Of a DNA stretch of 64,000 nt, positions 45,453 to 57,799 are shown one piece after another. This DNA comes from Mikania micrantha (lineage: Eukaryota > Streptophyta > Magnoliopsida > Asterales > Asteraceae): assembly GCA_009363875.1 (NCBI GenBank), contig CM018680.1:11353625-11417624 (forward strand), written 5' to 3'. A program made the position numbers and the translations under genes. The notes below the pieces were generated by a model. That model ran no database searches. It saw only the letters and a list, made by a program, of their open reading frames with translations, and was not told the origin of the DNA. Position 1 is the first letter of the stretch, and the number at the start of each line of letters is the position of its first letter.

Positions 45453-46814
45453 GTTAAATTTGTGAAGTTGGAGAAATTGAGGATTCATAAAATGAAAAAG
45501 TTGAAGCAGATTTGGGATTCTGAATTTGGTAGTAGTGAGGAGGAGGAAGTTAATAATATTTCCATGTTGAGAATTATTGAAGTGTGGGAATGTGATAGTC
45601 TTGTGAATCTGTTTCCATCCAATCCAATGAGATTATTGACTCATTTAGAAAGGCTTCATGTTAGAAGTTGTAGCTCCATTAAAGAGTTATTCAACATCGA
45701 CCTGGAATGTAATGGTCATGAAGGTGACAATAATATTTCCATGTTGAGAGAGATTAGAGTGGTGGGATGTGATAGTCTTGTGAATCTGTTTCCAGCCAAT
45801 CCAATGAGATTATTAACTCATTTAGAATCGCTTTTTGTTGCAAACTGTGGCTCCATTAAAGACTTGTTCAACATCAACCTGGAATGTGTTGGTCATGAAG
45901 TTGACTATAGTTTTTCTAAATTGAGAGTTATTGAAGTGTGGAGATGTGATCGTCTTGTGAATCTGTTTCCATCCAATCCAATGAGGTTATTGACTCATTT
46001 AGAAAGGCTTGTTGTTGGAGAATGTGGCTCCATTAAAGAGTTATTCAACATCAACCTTGAATGTGTTGGTCATGGAATTGAGAATAATATTTCCATGTTG
46101 AGAGAGATTAGAGTGGTGGGATGTGATAGTCTTGTGAATCTGTTTCCAGCCAATCCAATGAGATTATTAACTCATTTAGAATCGCTTTTTGTTGCAAACT
46201 GTGGCTCCATTAAAGACTTTTTCAACATCAACCTGGAATGTGTTGGTCATGAAGTTGACTATAGTTTTTCTAAATTGAGAGTTATTGAAGTGTGGAGATG
46301 TGATCGTCTTGTGAATCTGTTTCCATCCAATCCAATGAGGTTATTGACTCATTTAGAAAGGCTTGTTGTTGGAGAATGTGGCTCCATTAAAGAGTTATTC
46401 AACATCGACCAGGAATGTCTCAGTAATGAAGCTGAGAATAATATTTTCATGTTGAGAGAGATTAAAGTGGAGAAATGTGATCGTCTTGAGAATTTGTTTC
46501 CAACCAATTCAATGAGAACATGGAATCATTTAGAAAGGCTTGAAGTTAGAGATTGTGGCTCCATTGAAGTGATATTCAACATCGACTTGGGATATGAATT
46601 TGCGCAAGTTAGCATGAACAATTTGAGAAGTATTGATGTGTCGGGTTCAAAGAATGTAAGAGAGTTGTGGAGGATAAAAAGTGATGAAAAAAACTTCATG
46701 AGTATTTGTGGCTTTGAATCTGTTGAAGTTATAAGAATTGAAGGGTGTAGAAATGTATTCACAACATCTAACTTCAACACCAAATTTGATATGAAAGCCG
46801 TTAGCAAGGAATCG
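45453..46814 (+). CDS. NB-LRR exon with tandemly duplicated LRR units
   Basis: 454 open codons begin after the acceptor TTTTGCAG at 45452, with VKFVKLEKLRIHKMKKLKQI. They contain six consecutive 57-60 residue units of the form LREIxVxxCDxLVNLFPxNPMRLLTHLExLxVxxCGSIKELFNI. Units 2-3 and 4-5 are almost identical as a pair. The exon ends SKES|GTATGA at 46814. LNLFP-C motifs of this kind typify RGC2 C-terminal LRRs. Nothing is broken in this exon. Confidence 0.88.
45741..46448 (+). repeat. 354-bp tandem duplication within the LRR exon
   Basis: 45741-46094 and 46095-46448 are consecutive 354-bp copies, 118 codons each, equal to two LRR units. They differ at only a few sites for most of their length (for example LFNINLE against FFNINLE), with more change at the end of the second copy. 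This implies a recent unequal crossover or conversion. Confidence 0.9.
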
Positions 46815-47020
46815 GTATGACTAATTTACCTTTTTATAATAACTTAAAGATTTTCTTTTCTTAGCTTTTTTGGTCTTCTAGTGTCATATATAATATTTGT
46901 TTTTAGATGTAGCTGTTCCTCCATTGTTTATAACAATTTTAAAAGCCATTTTGGAGAGAAAAGAAAAATCTGAGTATATCTTCTACACAAGTATTTAATT
47001 TCTATGGTTGTTGTTTGCAG

Positions 47021-47575
47021 AGAGATGACAATAATCATACTGTTGCATTCCCATCCATTCTTCATTTTCATTCCCTTCGTGATCTTCGGTTATCTAAATG
47101 TGAAGGCATGGAAGTGGTGTTTGAGATAGATGTAAATAACCAACAACCACTACTAACGAATCTCCAACGTTTAGAGTTACATGAGATGAACGACATGAGT
47201 CATGTGTGGAAGTGCAACAATTGGAATAAGTACTTGTTTATTCCTCCTCAAAGACGTTATTCCACATTCCACAGCCTCACATCCATAACAATCAATAAAT
47301 GCAATAGGATTAAGTACTTGTTTTCACCTCTTATGGTGAAACTTCTTTCCAAGCTACAAAAAATCAAGATACACCACTGTCCTGACATGGAAGAGGTTGT
47401 TTCAAACAGAGATGATGATGATGATACAAATGAAGAAGAAATGAGTTCTACATCTACAACCACCACTTTCTTCCCTCATCTTCAATGTCTCGATTTTTGG
47501 GATCTGACAAATCTTACGCGTATTGGTGGTGGTGGAGAAGCAAAGGGTACTAAAACTAGCGTCATTCAGCATAAG
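47021..47575 (+). CDS. NB-LRR exon: LRRs, acidic linker
   Basis: 185 open codons begin after TTGTTTGCAG (RDDNNHTVAFPSILHFHSL). LRR segments follow (LRDLRLSKCEGMEVVFEI, LQRLELHEMNDMSHVWKC, LTSITINKCNRIKYLFSP), then an acidic Asp/Glu and Ser/Thr stretch (NRDDDDDTNEEEMSSTSTTTT). The DMSHVWKCNNWNK and IKYLFSPLM wording is very close to RGC2 proteins as I recall them. The exon ends at AAG|GTATGT. The next exon is 13.2 kb away. Confidence 0.85.
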
Positions 47576-48841
47576 GTATGTTTACTTTATCTTTACACTA
47601 ATTGATATTTTTAAAAGTAGCTAATAGTTCATGACACACGATTTACAATAATTAATAGTTTTAAAAGTTATTAATAGTTTATAACCCGTGTGTTTTAAAT
47701 AAAGCAGATATTATTCAGTAGTAACTCAAATTTATAATAAGCCTTCACTCTGTATTTATATGATAATTATTAAACTAATTGCGTCTATAGTTGAAATACA
47801 AGATAGATAAAAGGTTTGTTGATTAAAAATTTTTCTACAACATTATACATCAAATTTTGACATGGAATCCATTAAAGGCAATTTTAAATTACAAAAGCAA
47901 ACATATTATTTATTACATAAAAAATCTATAGATGTTAAAGATGGAAAAATGATTGCATCTATAAACTATATATTTATACCAATATGTTTTTATGTGAAAA
48001 AGACTAAACAAGATTTTAATGGCCCATTATTGTTTTGGTTCTTTATTTTGATGTTTTTTTTTAACAACAAACACGTCCATTCCATTTAGAGGCTGGATAT
48101 TTGGATATCCCTACACGATCAGTCGATGCCACTGAACATACGACTCGTATATATGAGTAATATAATCGTATGTGGGTAGCAGGTTGTATAGGTGTTATGT
48201 TTTAATTTTTAGCCATTTTGTTAAACTTGGTGGTTTTTTTAACCTGCAAGACTCGTATAAAACTGTACGAATAAAATTACATAATTAAATAAACATATAT
48301 TATTACATAAAATTAAAAAAAAAAAACACCACTCAATAAAAATATAATGGTTGAAATAAAACCGTTAAAATATAAGTGAAGGAGCATAACTAAATCATGA
48401 AATATAACTGTTGTGAAATTCATTGCTAATATAACGGATGTATAGTTTTCTCTTGAATTATAGGTTATTATGAAACATTTATTTAGGATTTCAATTTTAG
48501 TTTACTTTATCGTTTTTTTTTTGTCATTCTGACTCAAGCATTATACCATAGTATTGACAATGCTTTGTGAATATTATTTAATTGTATGAATTGACGATTT
48601 AAACATTTTTTGATCGGAATGGTTTTTAAATAAAAGTAAATAAAAATACGTCTTGAGAATGATTGTAATTCAGAACTTCTTGAATTGGGCTTCCAAGTCT
48701 TAACAAGTAGAGCTTGGTTCACATCTGTTTATTTATTTACTTTTAAGGATTAATCAAACTGATCCAGTATCTCAAAATGTCTAAAAACCATTTTACATTG
48801 AAAAAAACCCAACTCTCTAAGAAATATGAAGGAACCAAAGG

Positions 48842-48967
48842 AACTGCATAATACACTTGTACATTATGTATTAAAATATTTTTAATTAAAGAGAAAAATG
48901 TGGAGCAGTTAAAAAACCACTCTATGTACAAAACTTACAGCATAATGTACAAGTGTATTATGCAGTT
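48842..48967. repeat. Perfect 27-bp inverted repeat around a 72-bp spacer
   Basis: 48842-48868 and 48941-48967 are exact reverse complements (arms begin AACTGCATAATACACTTG). As RNA this would form a long hairpin. No flanking target duplication was found, so it may be a tiny MITE or a fold-back of another kind. Confidence 0.85.
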
Positions 48968-49184
48968 CTCAAGTTCATAACATAAAAGTGGTTCTTAATG
49001 GAATGCCTTCTTATACGCATATACATATAGATATGCGTATATATACACGTGTGTGTATATATATATATATATATATTTGATTTCTAAACGGTGATTAATT
49101 AGCAAAAAAAAAAAGAAACCCCCTATTTATGTATAATAAAAACCATGACAAGAAAAAAAAACAAAGATTCGAGCAAAAAATACC

Positions 49185-49229
49185 AGGGTTAACGCTATAA
49201 GGAAGGGTTAACAATGGAACCATCCCCTA
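49185..49229. mobile_element. Right end of a fold-back MITE, copy C
   Basis: GGTTAACGCTATAAGGAAGG, then GTTAACAATGGAACCATCCCCT, matches the right ends of copies A and B and is followed by ATATATATAG. The left part looks lost. Confidence 0.6.
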
Positions 49230-49447
49230 TATATATAGTGTATTACACTAGTTGAATAAAAATATAATATATAGTCAATAATTATATGATTAAAAGCTTA
49301 TATAGTTTAATACGTAAGTAATAAAATATTAATAGTATTTATTTAAACACTAAGTTTATTAAAGTTTTTTTTTAATATTTCGTTTTGAAAAACAGTTATT
49401 GAATTTTTATATTTAATATTGATTTGGATTCAAAATGTGTTATGTTT

Positions 49448-49715
49448 ATACTTGTTACATTGATGTAAATACGAACATCCGGAAAAAAAATTAAAAAAAA
49501 CCTAGTAAAAAATATAACGATATTAACGAGCTTGGGATCGGCTTGGCTCGTTTACACTCCTAAACGTAACCGCTATTAATCTACAACAATATAAACCCAA
49601 ATTAGTTACAAGTCGTTACAAATAATTTATTAGTTTTTATACTTGTTACATTGATGTAAATACGAACATCCGAAAAAAAACTAAAAAACCTAGTCAAGAC
49701 TATAACGAAATTAAA
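49448..49715. repeat. Direct repeat of about 77 bp, 191 bp apart
   Basis: ATACTTGTTACATTGATGTA, then AATACGAACATCCG and AAAACCTAGT, occurs at 49448 and again at 49639 with few changes. Function unknown. Confidence 0.75.
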
Positions 49716-50742
49716 GAAAAAAATAAGACGAGTAAAATGGTGCAATTTAAGAAAAATATATTATAGGATAAAACAGTTATGAATGTATAAAAAAGAGGGG
49801 CAACTTTAAATAAAAAAAAATAAATATATTAATATATATTAGAAGGTAACACATTTCACCACCAAATTAATTCCAACTTTTTAATATAGTGTAAATGACT
49901 AAAATATATTCTGTATTTAAATATGAAAGATGACACATGACACAATTCTATACACTCAACTTTTAGATTAGTCATTAGATTTGAATTAACGGGTTATTGC
50001 TTTATCCATGGGTTATCAGTTGAACACTTATATATATTAAATCGGTTTAAATTAGCTTGTTGGGGAATATTTCTATCTCTTTTTTTCTTTCTTTTTTTTT
50101 TGCAATATATGTATATAGGATAAAATAAATAGGATCGAAGTATGATTAATGTATGAATGTAACACCCAAACTTTTCACACGTTTACACGTGTCACATTTT
50201 AGGTCCCAGATTAAACTTTTTCATAAATCATGTTCGGAAGCGTGAAATTTACATTTCATAAGTTAAATACACTTAATTTCAATCATTTACATTTTTAATT
50301 AATAAAAACTAGTGTGTTTAAGTTTATTACCACCAAAGATTACATAACGTTTGGTTCTGCTTCACAACGTGCCCGATCTGATCGCCCGATTCATATATAT
50401 CTTTGACCTGTAACATCACATATAAGTCACAATTAGTTCATATGAACTAAGTAAGTAACCCCTCCCAGAGTTCCCAAAACTCACTTTAAAACATCCACAT
50501 ATATATCATATTCAAATATCAACGTGCATCCAACACACATGGTGCATTCATTTCCCTTAATGGAACATTTTCACAATATGAATATATTATCTAATTCAAC
50601 TCTACCACCAGCACCTCTGGCTAAATTTAAAACACAAAATATATATTTTTTTATTGGCTTAACCAATTACCCACACATCTGTGGTTTCAACAATTTAATT
50701 TCCGGATTAACCGGTTATCCACACATTTGTGGTCTCATACAT

Positions 50743-51263
50743 ATATCAAGTCTAAGATGTTCACCCACCGGTACTTTCATCTAGACAATTGCTAGCACCT
50801 CTGGCTATCCACCAATGTGGAGTCATAATTATATCAAGTCTAAGATGTTCACCCACCGGTACTTCCATCTAGACAATTGCCAGCACCTCTGGCTATCCAC
50901 CAATGTGGAGTCATAATATATCAAGTCTAAGATGTTCACCCACCGGTACTTCCATCTAGACAATTGCCAGCACCTCTGGCTATCCACCAATGTGGAGTCA
51001 AATATATCAAGTCTAAGATGTTCACCCACCGGTACTTCCATCTAGACAATTGCCAGCACCTCTGGCTATCCACCAATGTGGAGTCATAATTATATCAAAT
51101 CTAAGATGTTCACCCACCGGTACTTCCATCTAGACAATTGCCAGCACCTCTGGCTATCCACCAATGTGGAGTCATATTATATCAAGTCTAAGATGTTCAC
51201 CCACCGGTACTTCCATCTAGACAATTGCTAGCACCTCTGGCTATCCACCAATGTGGAGTCATA
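50743..51263. repeat. 86-89-bp minisatellite, six copies
   Basis: Each unit contains ATATCAAGTCTAAGATGTTC, ACCCACCGGTACTTCCATC, CCAGCACCTCTGGCTATCC and ACCAATGTGGAGTCATAA. Units start at about 50743, 50831, 50917, 51003, 51092 and 51179. Spacer length varies by up to three bases at the AT-rich joint. Confidence 0.9.
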
Positions 51264-52554
51264 ACAACAAAATGTAAAAATACATTTTTCACAATCAAAA
51301 TTCAAACTGAGTCATTTCTATTCGAATTGACTCTCGCAATGTAATAATATATATTACCAATCATCAACTATTGCTCACAATAGTTTAATCAAAATTACAC
51401 TATGGTGTTCAAATTCATGTACTTTCACCATAGTTATTTGTCAGCACCTCTGACTATTCACCATTGTGATATCATACTCAAACACCGGCTCATCCGGCTA
51501 TTATTATGCAATCTGTGTTGCATACATAATTCAACCGTAACATAAACACATTGGAACTTAACATGTATACAATAGAGTCTATTAACTCAATTAGTTCCAA
51601 TTTATTTATGCACATTCATTCAAATCAACCAATATATATACATCACAATCAAGTAGACTCTTTCTACTACTTATATGTAATGTTACAGTAAGTTCGGTAA
51701 CTTACCTGGTTCATACGGTTGTTCATTTCCTACAACCTCCTTTCCACTTTTTTGAATTGTCACTTGACTTTCACCACCAACACCTAGTTGCATGTTCACA
51801 CATATACAACTATATTCAATACATATCACACATACAATCAAGTTCAACTCACTTGACTGGTTTGACTTTCTCAAAGTCAACTTATCACATAATTGACTCT
51901 ATCTTACTATATTTAGTAAGTATTAGTCAATTAATCATATCCCATGCCTTCCTTAGGCATTTCATCAAATAATTGATGTTTATTATATTAGTTAAGATCT
52001 CAATTACTTCTTTTAATCAAAATTCATTTATGATCATAACTGTTAATAATTTTTATCATCAATTCATCAAAATCATCATTTAACCCATGGATCATAATCC
52101 ATATTTCATTTAAAATCATATTCTACCCATCCTACTAGTTATCACACCATGATATGGGTTTCGTAACAACCGGACATTATCCCTGCTTCAAAACGAAGAT
52201 TTCACCATCAAAATATCAAGTTCTTCGTTTATAACAATCCCTAGTCATCAACTAGGCAATAATCAATACCCATAATCATAGTATTACAATCAAAACTAGA
52301 TTTAATTCACAAAATATTAAACTAGTAGGAGAGATCGAATCGTTACCCCTTTGAACGAAGTTCTCGGATGAAAACGACGATCAGGATTTGTAGAATCGAA
52401 TCCTAGCTCGATCCGAATGTTTGGATGGCTTCAGAACTTCATTTTGATGATAAAAATTCGATCAGATCGTCTATATGTGTGTTTGAGGTCGAGAAGGATC
52501 AAAATATAATTTCTGATGCTATTCTGATAAGAATAGGAATCTGTCAAACCGCCC

Positions 52555-52735
52555 TACCCGTCGCGTACCGCGAAGAAATCCGGAGAAATCAGATATTTTG
52601 GGTGCTTCACGTACCGCGAAGGAATCTCAGAACCACCTTCGCGTACCGCGACAAGTCCCAAAACATAATATCTTTGTAATTTTCTTCGTTTCGCGATTCC
52701 GGACAATCCGTAACTCCGTTTCGCGCACGGTTTTC
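52555..52735. repeat. Cluster of TCGCGTACCGCGA motifs in solo LTR
   Basis: CGCGTACCGCGAAG (52562), CACGTACCGCGAAGG (52607) and TTCGCGTACCGCGACAAG (52639) are self-complementary variants of one motif. TTTCGCGATTCCGG and TTTCGCGCACGG follow. Very CpG-rich compared with its surroundings, and positioned near the LTR end that would be U3. Confidence 0.65.
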
Positions 52736-53357
52736 TTCCACGTTCATGATTTCTCACATACTTTTAACCTATCATAATTACAATCATCAAATCAACATGG
52801 ATTTCTATAACGATCACATGTGCTCTTGCCATTGATGAAGTAATTCTCGCACACTTTCAATTTGTAACAATAACAATCGTTATTTTACCGATTATTCCAA
52901 ATACATTCAATCATTAAAAAAAACCGGTTGTTACAATGAATTATATTTTTTTTTCCAGTTTTCACTTCAGTTGAATGACGGTTGTGAGTGCTTGTCGAGT
53001 GATATTTAGTTAAAAGTTAATAATTCAATCCCGTGATAATTTAATGGAATTTTCACTATGATAAACATTCGGCATATGATTAGATCAATTGTTTCAGTGT
53101 TTTTAATAATCGAGTCAAAATTTGTCACAGCCTCACCAACGATGGAATTGCAAGGATGTAACGAAACTGGGTATCTCGAACACATGATATATAAAGAGAA
53201 TTCTAATCATGCATTACCATATTAAATCATGTCCACAAAATAAAATAGTTATTATACAAGATTGAAGATTCAAAATCATATATCCTAATTTCATCTAGGT
53301 AATACAATTAAATCTTCAACTGTATTCAAAAGGGCTTGCTTACTTCTCCCAGCAATC

Positions 53358-53586
53358 TGCTAACTTCTAATTTCCTAAAATGCATGTTAAGTTGAAAAGT
53401 CAACAAAATTGTTGTTGAGTTCGTAGATTTTACGTCTCGATAAAATAGTGAAGTAAGTATTGTTCACAATATAAACACAAGGTCTTGAAGCAATAAAAAC
53501 AAGTCCACAAACATACCTATTGACTTCTCGAATACCCTGGGTGTAATGTCATATCGTGAACACTACTTCTTGGTGGAAATATACCA
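53358..53586. repeat. Left 229-bp direct repeat flanking a gypsy pol fragment
   Basis: It runs TGCTAACTTCTAATTTC to GGTGGAAATATACCA. The second copy at 55547-55775 has the same length and is about 93 percent identical by eye. TG...CA ends make it look like an LTR. Confidence 0.75.
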
Positions 53587-55546
53587 TTCATTTAACATTA
53601 TAGTTATGGTTGGTGCGGCCAAACCATGAATGGAGGTTTGTCAAACCCCTCTAATACTAACTTATATTAATTCATTGGCTCATAACCCAAGCAATTTGTT
53701 GTTTTTTTTCAAATTGTTTTAAGTAGAGTTTTGTATGGGTTAATTTAGCATGATTTCCATGTCTAGAAACGACTTCCCTGATATAAACTCCGGCAAGCTT
53801 CTTCATATTGCAGTCTTCCTGTATCGGTAAAAAGTGAGCCGATTTAGTCAACCGATTGACAATGACCCATATGGTATCACCTTCGATTGTTCGGGGAAGT
53901 TTAGTAATAAAATCCATGGATATTGGCTCTCATTTCCACTGAGGGTTTTCAGGTTGTTGCAAGAATCCTGAAGGTTTTTGATGTTCTGTTTTCATGTTTA
54001 AACAGTTTAAACATTTTCCCACGTACAACGCGATATCATTCTTCATACCAGGCCACCAATAGTATCCCTTAAGATCTTGATACATTTTGTCGGCGCTTGG
54101 GTGGATGGAGTATCTGGATTTAAGAGCCTCTTCCAGTATTATCTGTCTGAGGTTATCCAAAGTAGGCACCCAAATCCTATTCATGAAGTAGGACACGTCA
54201 TCATTTTTAACCTCGAATTGCTTCTCCATTCCTCGTAATGATTCATCTTCGTAATGCCCTTCTTGCAGTGCTTTTTTATGTGCCTCCTGTATTCGTGGAA
54301 TAAGACTGGATTGTATTGTCAAGCTAAGGGCTCGTACTCGGGTTAGCTTAATTATCTCCTTGCGACTTAACGCATCAGCTACCACATTTGTCTTCCCAGG
54401 GTAGTAGCATATATCACAATCGTAGTCATTTAAAAGCTTTACCCATTGTCTTTGCCTCATATTTAATTCTTTCTGATCAAAGATGTGTTGCAAGCTCTTG
54501 TGATCAGTGTACACTACACACTTTGTCCTGTATAAGTAATGTCTCCAAATCTTGAGTGCATATACCACTGCAACTAACTCCAAATCATATGTGGTCTAGT
54601 TTTTCTCATGCACCTTCAGTTGTGGCGAAGCATATGCGATAGCTTTATCCTTCTGTATTAGTACACAACCTAGACCTTGATGCGATGCATCACATTATAC
54701 TACAAAGTTATCGGTACCATCAGGTAGGATTAGTATAGGTGCATTACACAGTTTTTGTTTTAAAAGTTGGAAAGCTTTCTCTTGTTTCTCCTCCTAATTG
54801 AACTTTTTATCCTTCTGGGTCAACATAGTTAGGGGTTAAGGTATTTTAGAGAAGTTCTCTATAAAGCGTCGGTAATACCCTGCTAATCCCCAGAATTGTC
54901 GTATTTCAGATGGGGTTCTAGGCGCTTCCCACTGTTTGATAGCTTCAATCTTACTGGGATCTACATGAATGCCCTTTTCATTTATTACATGTCACAGAAA
55001 TTGTACTTCTCGCAGCCAGAATTCGCACTTCGAAAACTTGGTGTATTACTTTTCCTTAGCCAGCAACTCCAAGATCAACTTCAAGTGCTGCTCATGATCT
55101 TCCTTTATTTGGGAATAGATTAGAATATCATCGATAAAGACAATGACGGATTTATCCAGGTAGGGTTTACACACCTTATTCATTAGGTCCATGAATACTG
55201 CTGGAGCATTGGTTAACCCAAAAGGCATAACCAAAAATTCGTAGTGTTCATACCGAATTCTGAATGCAGTCTTTGGCACATCGTCCCCTTGTATTATTAG
55301 CTGGTGATAGCCTGATCTTAAGTCGATTTTTGAGAAGTATGTTGCCCCTTTCAGTTGGTCGAAGAGATCATCAATTCTTAGAAGTGGATAATGATTCTTG
55401 ATTGTCAGTTTATTCAACTCCCGGTAATCGATGTACATACGAAATGATCCGTCTTTCTTCTTTAACAAATAGGTGCTCCCTATGGCGGAAAGCTAGGTCT
55501 GATGAAACCCTTCTCCAATAGTTCTTGCAGTTGGCTTGACAGCTCT
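53587..55546 (-). pseudogene. Ty3/gypsy pol fragment: RT, RNase H, integrase start
   Basis: On the minus strand it starts at once with ELSSQLQELLEKGFIRP (55545), an internal point of reverse transcriptase. It continues through KKDGSFRMYIDYRELNKL, SKIDLRSGYHQL and the catalytic FIDDILIYS (near 55120), RNase H with VVADALSRKE (near 54385), the zinc-binding integrase segment CLNCLNMK (near 54000) and DFITKLPRT (near 53915). Stops and shifts occur near 55470, 55045-54585 and 53925, so it is dead. There is no gag, protease or full integrase. Confidence 0.85.
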
Positions 55547-55775
55547 TGCTAACTTCTAATTTTCTGAAATGCATGTTAAGTTGAAAAGTCAACAAAATTG
55601 TTAGATGAGTTCGTAGTTTTACGATTCGATAAAATAGTGAAGTAAGTATTGTTCACAATATAAATACAAGGTCTTGAAGCAATTAACACAAGTCCACAAC
55701 CATACCTATTGACTTCTCGAATACCCTGGGTGTAATGTCATATCACGAACACTACTTCTTGGTGGAAATATACCA
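55547..55775. repeat. Right 229-bp direct repeat flanking the pol fragment
   Basis: It abuts the pol fragment with no spacer at 55546/55547. Copies differ at scattered sites (for example GTTGTTGAG against GTTAGATGAG), so the duplication is not very recent. Flanks GCAATC and AGATTGC are inverted rather than direct, so no target duplication is evident. Confidence 0.75.
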
Positions 55776-55968
55776 TAGATTGCCACTCATCTAATTTGTA
55801 AGAAGTTAGTTTGTTTTCATGGTTTAAGTGAATAGATTTTGTGAGGGGTTGTAAATTTTGATACATATTGATGGTAATTGTACAAGATTAGGATGTGAAC
55901 TAGATTTTCTTATGACTATAATAATTTTGAGAATCTTTAAGAAGATTTTGGGTCTTGGTATCACATTT

Positions 55969-55969
<1 letters not shown>

Positions 55970-56004
<35 letters not shown>
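55970..56004. repeat. CA then TA microsatellite
   Basis: About ten CA units pass straight into TA units and GTATGTATG. Confidence 0.9.
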
Positions 56005-56484
56005 GTATGTATGTTGTACGTGGATGTTCGGTACTTAATTTATCGTTATTGTTTATATATTTTATCCTAAACTTTTATAATAGTTAAATTTTTCTGTTAT
56101 TATATTCTATATTTTCAGTAGAGCCTTCACTTTAGCCTATTACATATGTATAATAGATTGCTTAACTATTTACATATTTGGTGAATAACCCATAGAATTT
56201 ATATAAATATATAAGTTTAAATCTTCAATGCAAAGATAGTCTAAATGAATATGACCTAAAGTAAAGCATACTACAAGTTTAATATCATACTTTATTTTTG
56301 GCGCTTGCACTTTTACTAACATAATGACATAAATCATTAATAAAAGGCTACTAGTTATACTTTTTCACCCTTGTATTACAATAACATAAGTTATTGACAA
56401 ATGCTGCTATTACAATAATTGCCTTTTGGCTCTTTAACATTTGCATTGCATAATAACACAAGTTATTGAGCAATGGATACCAAT

Positions 56485-56489
<5 letters not shown>

Positions 56490-56540
<51 letters not shown>
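56490..56540. repeat. AT microsatellite
   Basis: About 25 AT units directly left of MITE copy B. Confidence 0.95.
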
Positions 56541-56544
<4 letters not shown>

Positions 56545-56799
56545 ATAGGATCAAATGTTAACCCTTCCTTACTGCGTTAACCGAATAACTATATCTTATT
56601 ACTTTGGGGCCCACATTAAAGTAAATCTAAAGGTGTATATATTTTTTTCTTTTTTAATTAATATATGGTCAACTTACATTAATAAAAAAAAAGAAAATAT
56701 CTAAACCTTTAGATTTACTTTAATGTGGGCCCCAAATTAATAATATGTAGTTATTCGGTTATTGTAATAAGGAAGTGTTAACATTCGAACAATCCCCTA
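56541..56799. mobile_element. Fold-back MITE, copy B, beside an AT microsatellite
   Basis: AAGGATAGGATCAAATGTTA at the left answers GTTAACATTCGAACAATCCCCT at the right. Inner arms (CCGAATAACTATATCTTATT; CCCACATTAAAGTAAATCTA with AAAGG) are mirrored too. It is the same family as copy A at 25939. Confidence 0.8.
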
Positions 56800-57799
56800 T
56801 ATATATTGCCTAATAAGTTAACACATAGCATATAATAGCAATCAAGTTAATCAACTTGGACTAAGAATTTGCAACTAGTTTGGTTTTGAGTATAATATAA
56901 CACTGTTGTGAAATGTGGCATATGTAACATTCCTAAAATACAAAAATGTAAAAGAGAGTATTAGTGAAATTCACATGATAGCTTATCAATTCCAATGATA
57001 GCTTATCAATTCCAATGATACTTGACAGAGAATTGTGTCAAATATTGTACTTCACCCTGAAGTTTATAGGCAATATAGCCTAAGTATTCCTAAAATTCAA
57101 ATCTCATGTCTTAATTTATGACATATATAGAATTCGTTATAGAATGTATCGAGAATAAATCGAATACAAGTTTCTGAAAGGTAATTTAGGGATATTTATT
57201 ATTAGGTTAAATAAATATTTCTACAAGTCTAGTCAAATAAATAGAATATCAACATATAATATTTAATCTATTTATGTTTAATTAATATATATACTGTAAT
57301 TTACAAATGATATTGTTTTAGGTATAAAATGATTGTTCATATGTAAAATAATTGATATTAATATTTCAATAAATATTTTAAATAAAATATTTTTCAAAAT
57401 TTTATCAAACAAAATATTTCATATTTTATTTAGTGAAAGCTTGGATTATTAGATATTAAAAAACTTCAGAAATAATAATAATAATTTATCTAAATAAATA
57501 TTTTTGTTTTTGATTATTAATAATAGTATTTCTGATTTTTTTTAAAGTTTAAAGAACTACTTTTATAATAAAAATATTCCATAACATTTATATAATTTAT
57601 TTTGTTTAAAATAGTTTTGTAAAGAAAATTTATTTAGAATTTTTAGATAATCGAAATATAAATCTATAATATTATTCCAGAAATTATTTCAATAAATTAT
57701 TTTTTGAGATAAACGTTAAATCTGGGTTTGTAGTTAGTTTTTTTAAAGAAAAAAATTTTCTGAAATTTAATAAGGTTTAACAGGATATTACAAATGATA

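Larger units (their letters stand above)
50158..52935 (-). mobile_element. Solo LTR (gypsy-type, 2,778 bp) in the NB-LRR intron
   Basis: It begins TGTAACACCCAAAC and ends ACCGGTTGTTACA on the plus strand, and is flanked by the perfect 5-bp duplication ATGAA (50153-50157, 52936-52940). The order of landmarks follows the LTRs at 18906, 29282 and 37035, suggesting the same minus orientation. No second LTR or internal region is present. Confidence 0.85.

Noticed and set aside
47862..48089. 75-codon frame in the large intron
   Set aside because: AT-rich with Lys/Phe/Tyr bias, no domain, no splice support.
50829..51041. Repetitive minus-strand peptide
   Set aside because: It is the 86-89-bp minisatellite read as protein.
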